The position numbers and the translations under genes were made by a program. Shown here piece after piece: positions 43,256 to 54,733 of a stretch of 64,000 nt of DNA (position 1 is the first letter of the stretch; each line of letters begins with the position of its first letter). The stretch comes from Phycisphaerales bacterium. Lineage in GTDB: Bacteria; Planctomycetota; Phycisphaerae; UBA1845; UTPLA1. A model generated the notes under the pieces. The model ran no database searches and was not told the origin of the DNA. It saw only the letters and a program-made list of their open reading frames with translations. The DNA is taken from contig JACKHI010000001.1 in NCBI GenBank assembly GCA_020639075.1, positions 3,968,001-4,032,000 of the forward strand. Reading direction: 5' to 3'.

Positions 43256-44968
43256 TCAGCGGTATTGCTTGTCCTTGTATGGTTCGAATAGGTGCTTGAG
43301 TTTGCCGCGCTGGTATTTGCCGGTGCTGGTGACGGGGATATCGTCGCCGAAGAGCACGACTTTCGGGCATTTGGCGGCCGTGAGTTTTTCTTTGCACCAG
43401 GCGATGACGTCGGCTTCGCTGATTGTTTTGCCGCTTTCGACCTGCACGTAGGCGCCGACCTCTTCGCCGTAATAGCGATTCTCAAATCCGACTGCCAGGC
43501 CGACACGAACGCCGGGCATCGCACAGAGCACTTCGTCAATCTCGAACGGCGATAGGTTGATGCCGCCGCGGATGATCAGTTCTTTCAATCGGCCCGTGAT
43601 GAAGAAATAGTCCTTGTCGTCGTCGCCCCGTCGCTTGAAGCCCTCGTCGCCGCTGCGAAACCATCCATGGGCGAATGCCGTCTTGTTGGCATCCGGATTG
43701 TTGAAATACCCTTTCATGATGTTGTGACCGCGGATGACGATCTCGCCGCGTTCGCCGTCGGGCACCTGCTCGCCGCGATCGTTGTGGATTGCCATGTCGT
43801 TAACGTCGATCGGGCAGCCAATGGAAGGGAAGCCGTATTCGTACATCCACGCGCAGTGTTCGTGCCATTCCAGATCGATCGGCAGGAAGCACGAATAGCA
43901 TACGGTCTCGCTCAGGCCGTAGCCGTGAAGGATGCGCAGACCGAAGCGCGTCTGAAAGTCGCGTGCAAGTTCGACGGACAGCGGTCCGGCCCCGCAGATG
44001 AAGTGTCGGAAGTTCGGAATCTTCTCGAGGTCGAGTTCTTCATTCGCGTCGATGAGAAACTGGAGCAGCGTGGGGACGACGCTGACGATGGCGACGTCGT
44101 GGACTTCGAGTTTCTTCCAGAAGCCGCGGGGGCGGAATCGTTGATTGACGATAATCTCGGCGCCGGCAAACACGGGCGTCAGCAGTGTGACGACGATGCC
44201 GTTGACGTGATGGATCGGCAGCACGTTCATCATGACGCTGTGTTCGTCGATGGCGTGCCACTTCGAGATGGCGAGTGCGTCGGCGAACATCTGCTTCTGC
44301 GTAAGGACGACGCCCTTGGGATTGCCTGTCGTGCCGGAGGTGTAAACGACGAGGGTTTCGGCGCTGTCGTCGACGGAGTCGATGGGCGGCAGTGCCTGTG
44401 ACGCATCGGCGGCGGCGAGCATGCTCTCGAAGTGATCCCAGCCTTCGGGCGGACCGTCGCGCGTGTCGCCGAGGATCATGGCCTTGCGGGTATTGTCGGG
44501 CAGGCTTTTCTCGATCGGGCCGTAATTCTCGCGGCAGTTGCGATGGGCGATGAGCAGCGTCGATTCGGAGTTGGTGAAGATGTACTCGGCCCGATCGTCG
44601 GTCTCGCCGGGGTTGATGGGGACGACACGTGCGCCGAGCCGCCATGCCGCAAAGTAGATGGCGATCGTGTGCGGATGATTGATGGAGAGCGTCGCGAGTG
44701 AGCCGCCGGCGCGAATCCCGTATGCGTGGTAAAGCACGTTGGCGGTGCGATCGATCAGGCCGGCGAATTGTCCGAACGTGTATTCGATCGGCGCTTCATC
44801 ATTCGCGGCGCACGGGTAGTAACGCATCCATACGCGATCGGCGTGCTCGGCGATCTGTCGTTGCCACATGTCGCCGAAGTTTCGATAGGGCAAGTGGTCA
44901 TCCACGGACGGCATGCGTTCGCAGATGTGACCCGCTTGGATGAGTTGGTCGATTCCCAGGTCGGACAT
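43256..44968 (-). CDS. AMP-forming acyl-CoA synthetase/ligase family enzyme
   Basis: In this 570-residue protein the ATG at 44968 has GAGG nine bases upstream and begins MSDLGIDQ; an in-frame GTG further out is less likely. The adenylate-forming signatures are all present: VVYTSGTTGNPKGVVLTQ, GYGLSETVCYS, the RSGDEG and ITGRLKELIIRGG core, and the C-terminal catalytic lysine in TSTGKYQRG. It activates a carboxylic acid as acyl-adenylate, normally then to CoA. Closest in layout to fatty acyl-CoA or crotonobetaine/carnitine CoA ligases. The substrate is not fixed. It stands alone between repeats and a nuclease gene. Confidence 0.92.
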   Translation of the reverse strand: MSDLGIDQLIQAGHICERMPSVDDHLPYRNFGDMWQRQIAEHADRVWMRYYPCAANDEAPIEYTFGQFAGLIDRTANVLYHAYGIRAGGSLATLSINHPHTIAIYFAAWRLGARVVPINPGETDDRAEYIFTNSESTLLIAHRNCRENYGPIEKSLPDNTRKAMILGDTRDGPPEGWDHFESMLAAADASQALPPIDSVDDSAETLVVYTSGTTGNPKGVVLTQKQMFADALAISKWHAIDEHSVMMNVLPIHHVNGIVVTLLTPVFAGAEIIVNQRFRPRGFWKKLEVHDVAIVSVVPTLLQFLIDANEELDLEKIPNFRHFICGAGPLSVELARDFQTRFGLRILHGYGLSETVCYSCFLPIDLEWHEHCAWMYEYGFPSIGCPIDVNDMAIHNDRGEQVPDGERGEIVIRGHNIMKGYFNNPDANKTAFAHGWFRSGDEGFKRRGDDDKDYFFITGRLKELIIRGGINLSPFEIDEVLCAMPGVRVGLAVGFENRYYGEEVGAYVQVESGKTISEADVIAWCKEKLTAAKCPKVVLFGDDIPVTSTGKYQRGKLKHLFEPYKDKQYR

Positions 44969-45264
44969 AGTGTTTGGCCTCGCGTCGTTGCGGTCATCGA
45001 AAGCAATGCGTCTATTCAAACGCGACGACGATTCGTATGCAAATTGCCGGCACTCGGAGAGCGAACGGCGTTGCGTTACGGCGTGTCGGCGAATCCGGCG
45101 CCGGGTGCCCAGTCAATCCGCGATTCGCGATTTTCGTGTGGCGCACTCGTGATACGATGTTGGTTGAAGTACGTCGCCGCGGGGACGCGGCGGCTCTGAA
45201 TGGGCGCGGCTTTGACTGGCGCTGCTGTGTGCGGCGCGTTGACTGGCGGGCGGTTCGATGCTCG

Positions 45265-46332
45265 TCAGTTCGCTTTGACGGTCGTCTTGTCGTCGTTATT
45301 GGCGCGCACCTGACCCGGCGTTTTCGGGTAACGTTCGTTCAATCGCTTGACTCGGAAATCGTCGATGTGGGCGCCGCGCCACGCGGCTTCCCAGATGCCG
45401 CTGAGCATGGCGCCGCCGTCGATCAACTGGTTCTCGATGAACTGCTTGCCTTTCTGTTTTCGCAGGTCGCCGCTTTTTTCGAGGGCGTAGAGCGGTTCGA
45501 CGCGATCGTTCGTCTCCTGCAGGTACGTCTTGATGTCCTGCCAGTAATTTTCCGTCGAGATGCTGCGAACCGGCTTGGCCCGATCGATCAGGTCGTCGTA
45601 GCTGATGCGGTGAAACGTCAGAACGCCGTCGTCGATGAATGCGTGGAAGCCTCTGTCCGTCGTGTAGCCGTTCGGATTTTCATCGACCCAGCCGTTGTGG
45701 TGTTTGGTCAGATGAAGCGGCTGGGAACCGTCGCCGACGAAGTGGCTGAGGATTCCCATGTGGTAGACGATATTCTCTTTCGCATTCTCGATCATCGTCG
45801 GGCTGACGCGATCGGCGTGTTCCTCGTAGGTCTTCAGTTGCGTCCAGCTTGCCGCGATCGTCCACTGCAGCTCGGCGATTTCATAAGGGAGCAGTCCCGG
45901 GACGGCGTTGACGTAGTCGCTGTCGCGTCCCGTGCCGTAGGTCTTGTACTCTTCTTTCGGGTGTTTTGAGCGGTAGTCCGCGAGGTGGTCGGTGAATTCC
46001 CGGCGCAGAAGCGGCAGCGTCTTCAGTGACAGATCGAAGTCAGCCAGGCTTTCGACGTCGAGATAATGATCGGGCTTGTTGATGTGATCGAGGTGAACGT
46101 TGTGCTGACCGCGCCAGCGATCGGGTTCGGCAGAGAGATAGACGAGTCGCGCCCGGACTTTCGGCGATCGAATCCAGTCGGGCATGTCGGCGGGGAGTTT
46201 GTCATGGGCGAGCAGCGTGACGATGGCGTGACCGTCTTCATCCCATGCGACGGCGTTCCTGGGGTTACGGGCGAGAATCAGGATGCAGCAGATCACGAGC
46301 GCGAGTCGAGTCAGGGCATGGTCGGATGGCAT
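45265..46332 (-). CDS. Secreted S1/P1-type zinc-dependent nuclease
   Basis: This 355-residue protein has a signal peptide ending AVA, after which the mature chain begins WDEDGH: Trp and His there are zinc ligands of S1/P1 nucleases and phospholipase C. Further ligands fit HNVHLDH, DYVNAVPG and the signature HMGILSHFVGDGSQPLHLTKHHNG. The family cleaves single-stranded nucleic acids using three zinc ions. The C-terminal 70 residues are charged and extend past the catalytic core. Expected location is the periplasm or outside the cell, fitting nucleic-acid scavenging. Confidence 0.88.
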   Translation of the reverse strand: MPSDHALTRLALVICCILILARNPRNAVAWDEDGHAIVTLLAHDKLPADMPDWIRSPKVRARLVYLSAEPDRWRGQHNVHLDHINKPDHYLDVESLADFDLSLKTLPLLRREFTDHLADYRSKHPKEEYKTYGTGRDSDYVNAVPGLLPYEIAELQWTIAASWTQLKTYEEHADRVSPTMIENAKENIVYHMGILSHFVGDGSQPLHLTKHHNGWVDENPNGYTTDRGFHAFIDDGVLTFHRISYDDLIDRAKPVRSISTENYWQDIKTYLQETNDRVEPLYALEKSGDLRKQKGKQFIENQLIDGGAMLSGIWEAAWRGAHIDDFRVKRLNERYPKTPGQVRANNDDKTTVKAN

Positions 46333-46729
46333 CGGTCGCCTCCTAATCGTTGGGATCGTCGGTTCTGGGGCGTTGGGCGGCGACTTGGACGCCTAACGCC
46401 AAGGCCATCACTCTAACGCGCGTCGGCGGGGGCGGGCATGGGGCGGAGATGAACTTCCGGTGAATCGGCGTCCCATAACTCGACTGGGCTCGCCGTTCTG
46501 GGACCAGGATCGATTCGAGTTGCGTTGGCGGCGTTGAGTTTCAGAATGAAAGTCGGGATAATTGGGTAGATGTGTCGCATCGCCGGGCCTGCCGGCGTGA
46601 AAAGCGGCATTCCAGCCTGTGGGACGGGATCGGACATTTGACAACCGGCCCCGCTTCCGAGATATTTTTCGGGTTTCGTCGACGGTGGCGGCTGCGAAGG
46701 CGGATCGCGCGCCGGATGAGGTGACAATA
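46333..46729. other. 397-bp intergenic region between divergent genes
   Basis: It separates the start of the nuclease gene (minus strand) from the start of a secreted protein gene (plus strand), so it should carry promoters for both. No gene, repeat of the dispersed families, or strong hairpin was recognised. Confidence 0.45.
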
Positions 46730-47425
46730 GTGAAAGCCAGCCGAATATTCGCGGTAGGCCTGACGTCGGTCGTCTTTGTATCGGCGCTGGCGCCGGTGCT
46801 TGCGGGACCGGAGCCGAGTCCGACGCCGGTGACGTGGGAGCTGCAGTTCAGTTCGACGCGTCCTGAGCGGATCAGCGTGTCCGGTCGAACGTATTGGTAC
46901 GTTCTGTATACCGTGACGAACAACACGCCGGAAGACGTTCCGCTTCATCTGGAGATCGTCCGGGTGGAGGAGATTGAGAGCGAAGTCCCGGCGGACAAGG
47001 CGAAGCAGGAATCGCAGAAGGCGTCGAAGATCACGGTGACGCCTTCGATCGTCGGGTTGGATCGCGGCGTGTTCGATGCGATCAAGCGGCGGCACGAGAA
47101 GACGCATCCGTTCCTGGTGCATCCGGTGGATGCGATTTCGACGCTTCGACAAGGTGATGACAATGCAATCACGAGCGTGGCCGTCTTTCCGGAGATGGAT
47201 CCGCGAGTGAGTTCGTTCACGATTTACGTCGGCGGCTTGTCGGGCGAGCAGATTGTCCGAGTGAATCCGCTTTTCGATGCGAAGAAGCCGGCGAATGAAG
47301 AGACGAATCCGCGCGTCTTCGTGATGCGCAAGACGCTCGCGATGCCGTATACGCTTCCGGGCGACACGCGGACCCGCAAGACGGCAACGCCGAAGCTGGG
47401 TCTGATGGAATGGGTGATGCGCTAA
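46730..47425 (+). CDS. Predicted secreted protein of unknown function
   Basis: The GTG at 46730 has GAGGTG seven bases upstream and opens a good signal peptide (MKASRIFAVGLTSVVFVSAL to VLAGPEP). The 231-residue product has a beta-rich domain (WELQFSSTRPERI to YWYVLYTVTNNT, a pattern seen in Ig-like domains) and a second half without recognisable motif. It lies 72 bp upstream of rpmA on the same strand. No family assigned. Confidence 0.7.
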   Translation: MKASRIFAVGLTSVVFVSALAPVLAGPEPSPTPVTWELQFSSTRPERISVSGRTYWYVLYTVTNNTPEDVPLHLEIVRVEEIESEVPADKAKQESQKASKITVTPSIVGLDRGVFDAIKRRHEKTHPFLVHPVDAISTLRQGDDNAITSVAVFPEMDPRVSSFTIYVGGLSGEQIVRVNPLFDAKKPANEETNPRVFVMRKTLAMPYTLPGDTRTRKTATPKLGLMEWVMR

Positions 47426-47497
47426 GGCGCGACGAATTGAAACTGGCGTACCGGCAGAGTGACCGGGGCGATTGGAAGACACGCGAAGGAATCAGTC

Positions 47498-47752
47498 ATG
47501 GCACATAAAAAGGGGCAAGGCTCCACACGAAACGGTCGCGACAGTTCGCCGCAGTTCCGCGGCATCAAGCGATATGACGGTCAGGAAGTGACGACGGGCA
47601 CGATCCTGGTTCGGCAGTGCGGCACGCCGTTCAAGGCGGGGATGTACGTGGGTCGCGCCAAGGACGACACGCTGTTCGCGCTGCGCGACGGCAAGGTGCA
47701 GTTCGACGGTCGCAAGGTGTCGATCGCGCCGGCGGAAGTCGCGTCGAACTGA
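47498..47752 (+). CDS. rpmA: 50S ribosomal protein bL27
   Basis: This 84-residue protein has the family length. It starts MAHKKGQGSTRNGRDSSPQF, the conserved N-terminus that reaches the peptidyl-transferase centre, and contains TILVRQCGTPFKAG and VGRAKDDTLFAL. GAAGGA precedes the ATG. In most bacteria it follows rplU (bL21); here a secreted protein gene takes that place and rplU is not in the window. A strong terminator follows. Confidence 0.97.
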   Translation: MAHKKGQGSTRNGRDSSPQFRGIKRYDGQEVTTGTILVRQCGTPFKAGMYVGRAKDDTLFALRDGKVQFDGRKVSIAPAEVASN

Positions 47753-47784
47753 TCGACAGCCGCGATTCAGTCAGTCGATTTACA

Positions 47785-47821
47785 ATAAAAAAGCGAACGC
47801 CTTCGGGCGTTCGCTTTTTTT
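47785..47821. terminator. Bidirectional rho-independent terminator
   Basis: An 11-bp stem AAGCGAACGCC/GGCGTTCGCTT with TTCG loop (47791-47816) is followed by a T run to 47821 and preceded by an A run. It can therefore end rpmA transcription on the plus strand and glgP transcription on the minus strand. It is the clearest intrinsic terminator in the window. Confidence 0.93.
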
Positions 47822-47876
47822 GTATGCTGCATCATGTCGGCTTCGGCGCGGCTTGGAAGCCGCATCGGGGCGGCGT

Positions 47877-50432
<2,556 letters not shown>

Positions 50433-50448
50433 CTGGTGAGCGTCCTTG

Positions 50449-51399
50449 CTATTTCAGTGATCCCGCCTGGGATCGTGACTTGTACCATTCGATCGTTCTG
50501 CTGAGGCCCTCGGCGATGTCGACGATCGGCGTGTAGCCGATACGTTCCTGCGCGAGGCGGATGTCCGCCCACGAATCGCGAATGTCGCCGGGGCGATTGG
50601 GCACGTAATTCGGCTTGACGTTGGCGCCGAGATGTTCGTTGATCATCGCGATGATCCGGTTGACGGAGATCGATGCGCCGCAGGCGATGTTGAGGGCTTC
50701 GCCGCGCGCTTCGGCCGCTTCGGCGGCGAGGCAGTTGGCCTCGATGACGTTGTCGATGTAAGTGAAGTCGCGCGTCTGCTCGCCGTCGCCGTAGACCGTC
50801 GGCGATTCGCCTCGGAGGATCGCCGTGACAAAGGCGGGAATCGCGGCGGCGTATTGGCTTTTCGGATTCTGATAAGGGCCGAAGACGTTGAAATATCGCA
50901 ATGCCAGCGTTGAGAGGCCGTAGCAGTCGTAAAAGACTTTGCAGTAGTGCTCGCCCGAGAGCTTCTGGACGGCGTAGGGGCTGAGCGGGCTCGTCGGCAT
51001 TGACTCGACTTTCGGCAGCTGCGGCGTTTCGCCGTAGGCGCTGCTGCTGGCGGCGTAGACGAAGCGGCGAACGCCGGCGTCGCGGGCGGCGAGCAGGAGC
51101 TGAAACGTGCCGTTGGTGTTGGCGATGTGGCTGGATTCGGGATCGTCGATCGAGCGCGGGACGGACGGAATGGCCGCCTCGTGCAGCACGACTTCCATGT
51201 CGGCGCAGGCCCTCCTGGCGACGGCGGGGTCGGCGGCGTTACCTTCGATCAGATCGATGTTTGCAATCGTATCGTGCAGGTTCTCGCGCTTGCCGGAGCT
51301 GAAGTCGTCGAGCACGCGCACGGCGTGCCCCCGGCCGAGAAGACCGCGAACGAGGTGGGAGCCAATAAAGCCGGCGCCGCCGGTCACGAGGAAGTTCAT
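50449..51399 (-). CDS. NAD-dependent epimerase/dehydratase (UDP-glucose 4-epimerase family)
   Basis: In this 316-residue protein the Rossmann motif TGGAGFIGSHL is at the N-terminus, the second-strand acidic residues at LDDFSSG, and the catalytic YAVQK in SPYAVQKLSGEHY. Blocks ALRYFNVFGPYQNP and RDFTYIDNVIEAN are typical of UDP-glucose or UDP-glucuronate 4-epimerases. It supplies sugar nucleotides for surface polysaccharide. It is upstream of glgP with a 16-bp gap. The exact substrate cannot be told from sequence alone. Confidence 0.92.
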   Translation of the reverse strand: MNFLVTGGAGFIGSHLVRGLLGRGHAVRVLDDFSSGKRENLHDTIANIDLIEGNAADPAVARRACADMEVVLHEAAIPSVPRSIDDPESSHIANTNGTFQLLLAARDAGVRRFVYAASSSAYGETPQLPKVESMPTSPLSPYAVQKLSGEHYCKVFYDCYGLSTLALRYFNVFGPYQNPKSQYAAAIPAFVTAILRGESPTVYGDGEQTRDFTYIDNVIEANCLAAEAAEARGEALNIACGASISVNRIIAMINEHLGANVKPNYVPNRPGDIRDSWADIRLAQERIGYTPIVDIAEGLSRTIEWYKSRSQAGSLK

Positions 51400-51673
51400 G
51401 CGTCAGTCGCTCCGGTCTCCGCATCGAGACAGCTAAGGATATATCGGGGTCTTGGACGTCCGGCGTTGGGTATTCGGGGAAGAGTTCGCGAGCGTCGGCG
51501 GGTACAAATAGCGCTATGCGGGTTCAGGCGAAACGCTGAAAGCCGAAACGCTAAAACCTGAAAGCGCAACATCGCGTGGACAGTGCCTACGGGAATACCG
51601 TGAGAGTGCCTAACCACAGCGGTGGGTACGACCCATCCTTCACATCTTGCGAGCGATTGGGAGTGCGCGTCGG

Positions 51674-52552
51674 TCATGATTTTTCTTGGATATTGGTACT
51701 GATATCGACGCCGACGACGGGCAGCTTCGCTCTATTGGCGAGTTGAATCGTCTTTTCGCGCTCAATGACGAGCGTCTTGCCGGCCTCGACCACCAGTGCG
51801 CCGGCCTTGTGCCGAACCAGCTTTTCAATGGTGTTGGGGCCGATCGCCGGTACGTCGAAGCGCATGTCCTGGTTCGGCTTGGCAAGCTTGATGAGCATCC
51901 AGCCTCCGCCGGGGCAGAGTTGTGCGGCGCGCTCGATCATCAGATCCGTGCCCTCGATGGCCTCGACAGCGATGACGTCCTTCTCGCGGACGACGATGGC
52001 TTGTCCGATATCGAGGCGGCCGAGTTCACGGCAGAGGGGGAGACCGAAGTCGAGATCGGCCTGGAGGCGCGGCGAGAGGGCGACGGAGGTCATGGGGCCT
52101 GGGGCGGCCATGGCTTCGGGGCAGTATTTCGTGGAGTCGATGAAGGTCACGCCGTTTTTCCGCATCTCCTCTGCGACGGCGAGGAAGAGCGTGTCATTTC
52201 GCCGATCGCGGGCTGAGAACCACAGTCGGATGCTAGTCCAATCGGGAAGGTAGGCCAACCAGAGTTTGAGGCGCGACATGCCCATGGGGGTGGCCTTGCG
52301 GACGCGGCCGGCCATGACGGCCTCGCTGACGCCCTCGCGGCGGAAGCAGCGGATCCAGCGTCCGAGCCGGGCGACGCCGGCGGGGTAGAAGGCGTCGGCG
52401 AGGGTCGGGATTTCGGGGTCGTAGTTGTTTTTCAGACCGACGATGACGACGCGGCGTCCTGCGCGGCGGGCGCCGCGGGCGACCATCTTGGGGAATTCGC
52501 CTTCGCCGGCGATGAGACCTAGGGTGGTGGGGGTATCGGGCACGGGGTGCAT
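51674..52552 (-). CDS. lpxI: UDP-2,3-diacylglucosamine pyrophosphatase LpxI
   Basis: This 292-residue protein matches LpxI (DUF1009). The N-terminal domain has LGLIAGEGEFPKMVARGARRAG and the C-terminal domain has DIGQAIVVREKDVIAVEAIEGTDLMIERA and DVPAIGPNTIEKL. It makes lipid X for lipid A synthesis, in place of LpxH. Its presence implies that the organism makes lipid A-type lipopolysaccharide. No other lpx gene is in the window. The 5' side has a simple-repeat tract within 90 bp of the start. Confidence 0.93.
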   Translation of the reverse strand: MHPVPDTPTTLGLIAGEGEFPKMVARGARRAGRRVVIVGLKNNYDPEIPTLADAFYPAGVARLGRWIRCFRREGVSEAVMAGRVRKATPMGMSRLKLWLAYLPDWTSIRLWFSARDRRNDTLFLAVAEEMRKNGVTFIDSTKYCPEAMAAPGPMTSVALSPRLQADLDFGLPLCRELGRLDIGQAIVVREKDVIAVEAIEGTDLMIERAAQLCPGGGWMLIKLAKPNQDMRFDVPAIGPNTIEKLVRHKAGALVVEAGKTLVIEREKTIQLANRAKLPVVGVDISTNIQEKS

Positions 52553-52584
52553 TTTGCGATGGGGGGTGGGGGGTGTCGATGGGG

Positions 52585-52640
52585 ATTTGTGAATTGGTGA
52601 TTTGCGATTTGGTGAATTGGTGAATTGCGATTTGGTGATC
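52585..52640. repeat. Simple repeat of GGTGAATT/GCGATTT words upstream of lpxI
   Basis: About 56 bp built from alternating words GAATTGGTG, ATTTGCGATTTGGTG and close variants, far more AT-rich than the surroundings. It lies 33-88 bp upstream of the lpxI start codon, in the likely promoter or leader region. Confidence 0.7.
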
Positions 52641-52745
52641 GGGGGGTGGGGTCGCGTGGCGACTTAGTCGGGTTGTTCGGATCGTTGCGCCACTACCTCG
52701 GGGAGCGGGTGGGGCACGCATGTATCCGGGGGCGGTGGTTGGTGG

Positions 52746-52812
52746 ATTGCACTGCTTGAGAGAAATGGCGCCCTGGCACGCGGCACGCCGAGGTTGGGCG
52801 TTGGCATGGTAC
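52746..52812. repeat. Two degraded copies of the hairpin + GGCACCC repeat family
   Basis: GATTGCACTGCTTGAGAG (52745 on) resembles the hairpin at 54624 but lacks an intact right arm. The following GGCACGCCGAGGTTGGGCG to GGCATGGTACCC (52782-52812) resembles the 56994 element with several substitutions. Confidence 0.5.
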
Positions 52813-52845
52813 CCGCGCTTGAGGGCGAGAGTATGTGAGCGAAGT

Positions 52846-54438
52846 TCAGTCTGTCAGCAGGGCGGTGATGAGCGGTGGGATGTCATTGGGGTCGATGGTG
52901 CCGTTGGCGTCGAAGTCGAACTGGCAGAGGTCTGTCGATTCCTGCGAGTGGGTGAGCAGGGCATTGGTGAACGACTGAATGAAGGTGCCGTTGTAGCCGG
53001 TCGATGCGGGACCGACGGCGATGGTGACGAGGCTCGTCTCTGTCTGGCCGTAGGCGTTGGTGATGACACACGAGTAGTTGCCGGAGTGAACGGGTTGGAT
53101 CGAGGCGATCGTCAGTTCGCGGGTCTGGGAACCGGCGATGCCGAGAGTGTCGACGATGGGGATGCCGTTGTGTTGCCATTGGTAGGTGACGGGCAGTGAC
53201 GTGGAGACGACGAGGTTGACGGTTGCGGCATCGCCGTTGCAGACGATCTTGGGTTCGGGTTGGCGGACGACAACCGGAGGGAGGGGGTCGGTGTATTCGA
53301 GGCGGATGAGGCGGCCGATCATAGGAATCATGACGAGTCGTCCCTGATCATCCACGTGCAAATCGGTGCATCCACCCAGTAGGTTTGAGAACAGAGACGC
53401 TTGATTGCTCGCCGGGTCCAAAACGAACAGTCGGAAGTCGGAGAAAAAGTACTTGCCGTAATATTCGGGTGGAAACGTGCAAACGGAAGGCTCATAGAAG
53501 GCGCCAGCGAGAATGGCGTTGCCTCGAACCCAGGGGTTGGACGGATTGGCGCCATGGGGATAGGCGAAAACTGGTCTTGAGAAGCCGGGAAACGACGCGG
53601 AATCGAAGTCTCCCTCCGTCGCGGGCCAGCCATAATTCCGGCCAGGACCGCCTTCATCAATCTCCTCCCAACTCTCGACGCCCACATCGTTGATGAGCAT
53701 TCGGCCGGACTCGGAATCAAAGGCAAATCGAAATGGATTGCGCAATCCGATTGCCCAAATCGCTCGGTAGGGACCGGTAGTCGATCCTTGCACGGCGTGA
53801 AAGGTCGTTGGATTGTCGTTGGGTATCGAGCCATCTTTGTTAAGGCGGAGAATTTTTCCAAGATAGTCTTGTAGTGACTGCGATGATAGGGTTTGCTTGT
53901 CTCCAATTGCAACATAGAGCTTGCCGTCAGGACCGAATCGAATCCCGCCGGCGTTGTGCCGGTAGTACATTTCGTGTTGAAACTCGAAGACGGTGATCTC
54001 GCTATTCGGCGCTGCAATATCCGGATTCTCAGCTGACGCGGAAATTCGCGTGACTTTTTGTGGAGTATCCGACGCGGAGTTGAATTGCGTGTAATGAACG
54101 AACACGAAGCCAGTGGTCGCGAAATCCGGATCGAGCGCCATTCCGATTAAGCCCCCCTCCGCCCCATCATTCGAAACAGCGAGGGTGTGAAACGGCGTCG
54201 GGAGTAGACCCTGTCCTTCCTTCCAAATCAGGATTCGGCCATCCTGCATACCAATGAAGATTCGGCCGTCGGGCGTTATACACATTGAGGTGGGGACACC
54301 GGCAAAAAAAAACTCCAGATAGTGGCCGGTGAAGCCGGGTGCTGGCGTGAATGTCGGTTGTGATCTTCCCACGTGGCACAGGAAGAGTACAGCGACGACG
54401 GCTGTCATACGGCAGAATTGGATTCGTTGGATACGCAC
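52846..54438 (-). CDS. Secreted glucose/sorbosone dehydrogenase-type protein with Ig-like and dockerin-like ends
   Basis: This 530-residue protein starts at a GTG with AGAGGGAG upstream. A signal peptide (TAVVAVLFLCHVGRS) precedes a six-bladed propeller of the GSDH family, with blocks GPDGKLYVAIGD, GLRNPFRFAFD, GVESWEEIDEGGPGRNYGWP and YYGKYFFSDF. An Ig-like domain follows (about 400-485; WQHNGIPI, GNYSCVITNAYG). The last 30 residues form a single dockerin-like loop (FDFDANGTIDPNDIPPLITALL). The family oxidises sugars with PQQ, but many secreted relatives have no proven activity. Confidence 0.88.
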   Translation of the reverse strand: MRIQRIQFCRMTAVVAVLFLCHVGRSQPTFTPAPGFTGHYLEFFFAGVPTSMCITPDGRIFIGMQDGRILIWKEGQGLLPTPFHTLAVSNDGAEGGLIGMALDPDFATTGFVFVHYTQFNSASDTPQKVTRISASAENPDIAAPNSEITVFEFQHEMYYRHNAGGIRFGPDGKLYVAIGDKQTLSSQSLQDYLGKILRLNKDGSIPNDNPTTFHAVQGSTTGPYRAIWAIGLRNPFRFAFDSESGRMLINDVGVESWEEIDEGGPGRNYGWPATEGDFDSASFPGFSRPVFAYPHGANPSNPWVRGNAILAGAFYEPSVCTFPPEYYGKYFFSDFRLFVLDPASNQASLFSNLLGGCTDLHVDDQGRLVMIPMIGRLIRLEYTDPLPPVVVRQPEPKIVCNGDAATVNLVVSTSLPVTYQWQHNGIPIVDTLGIAGSQTRELTIASIQPVHSGNYSCVITNAYGQTETSLVTIAVGPASTGYNGTFIQSFTNALLTHSQESTDLCQFDFDANGTIDPNDIPPLITALLTD

Positions 54439-54623
54439 GGCCCGACGCTCCCTCTTTCAGTTTCATCGCCGAACGGCTTGTCGGTCACTGCGCAGAAGGC
54501 GAAATTGCGCTGGCGATGAGCGAATGACGGTCACATCATCTTAGGCGATGTTAGGAGTATGGTGCTACGGGGGTTTCTTTCGAGGAGAGAGTTCTGGCTC
54601 GGCGGAGGATGGTTGGCGTATTG

Positions 54624-54712
54624 CACTGCTTGAGAGCAGTGGCACCCGCGCAATTGTGGTTCGCGGGATTCGTCGGCATGCTTGCCTTGGAGGGCAAGCA
54701 TGGCACCCGGCA
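54624..54712. repeat. Two hairpin + GCACCC repeats with different stems
   Basis: 54624-54647: CACTGCT-TGAG-AGCAGTG then GCACCC (7-bp perfect stem). 54677-54708: CATGCTTGCC-TTGGAG-GGCAAGCATG then GCACCC (10-bp perfect stem). Different stem sequences share the same tail and orientation. Located between the GSDH-type gene and the next minus-strand gene. Confidence 0.8.
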
Positions 54713-54733
54713 CCCTGGAGGGAGTTGCCGGCG

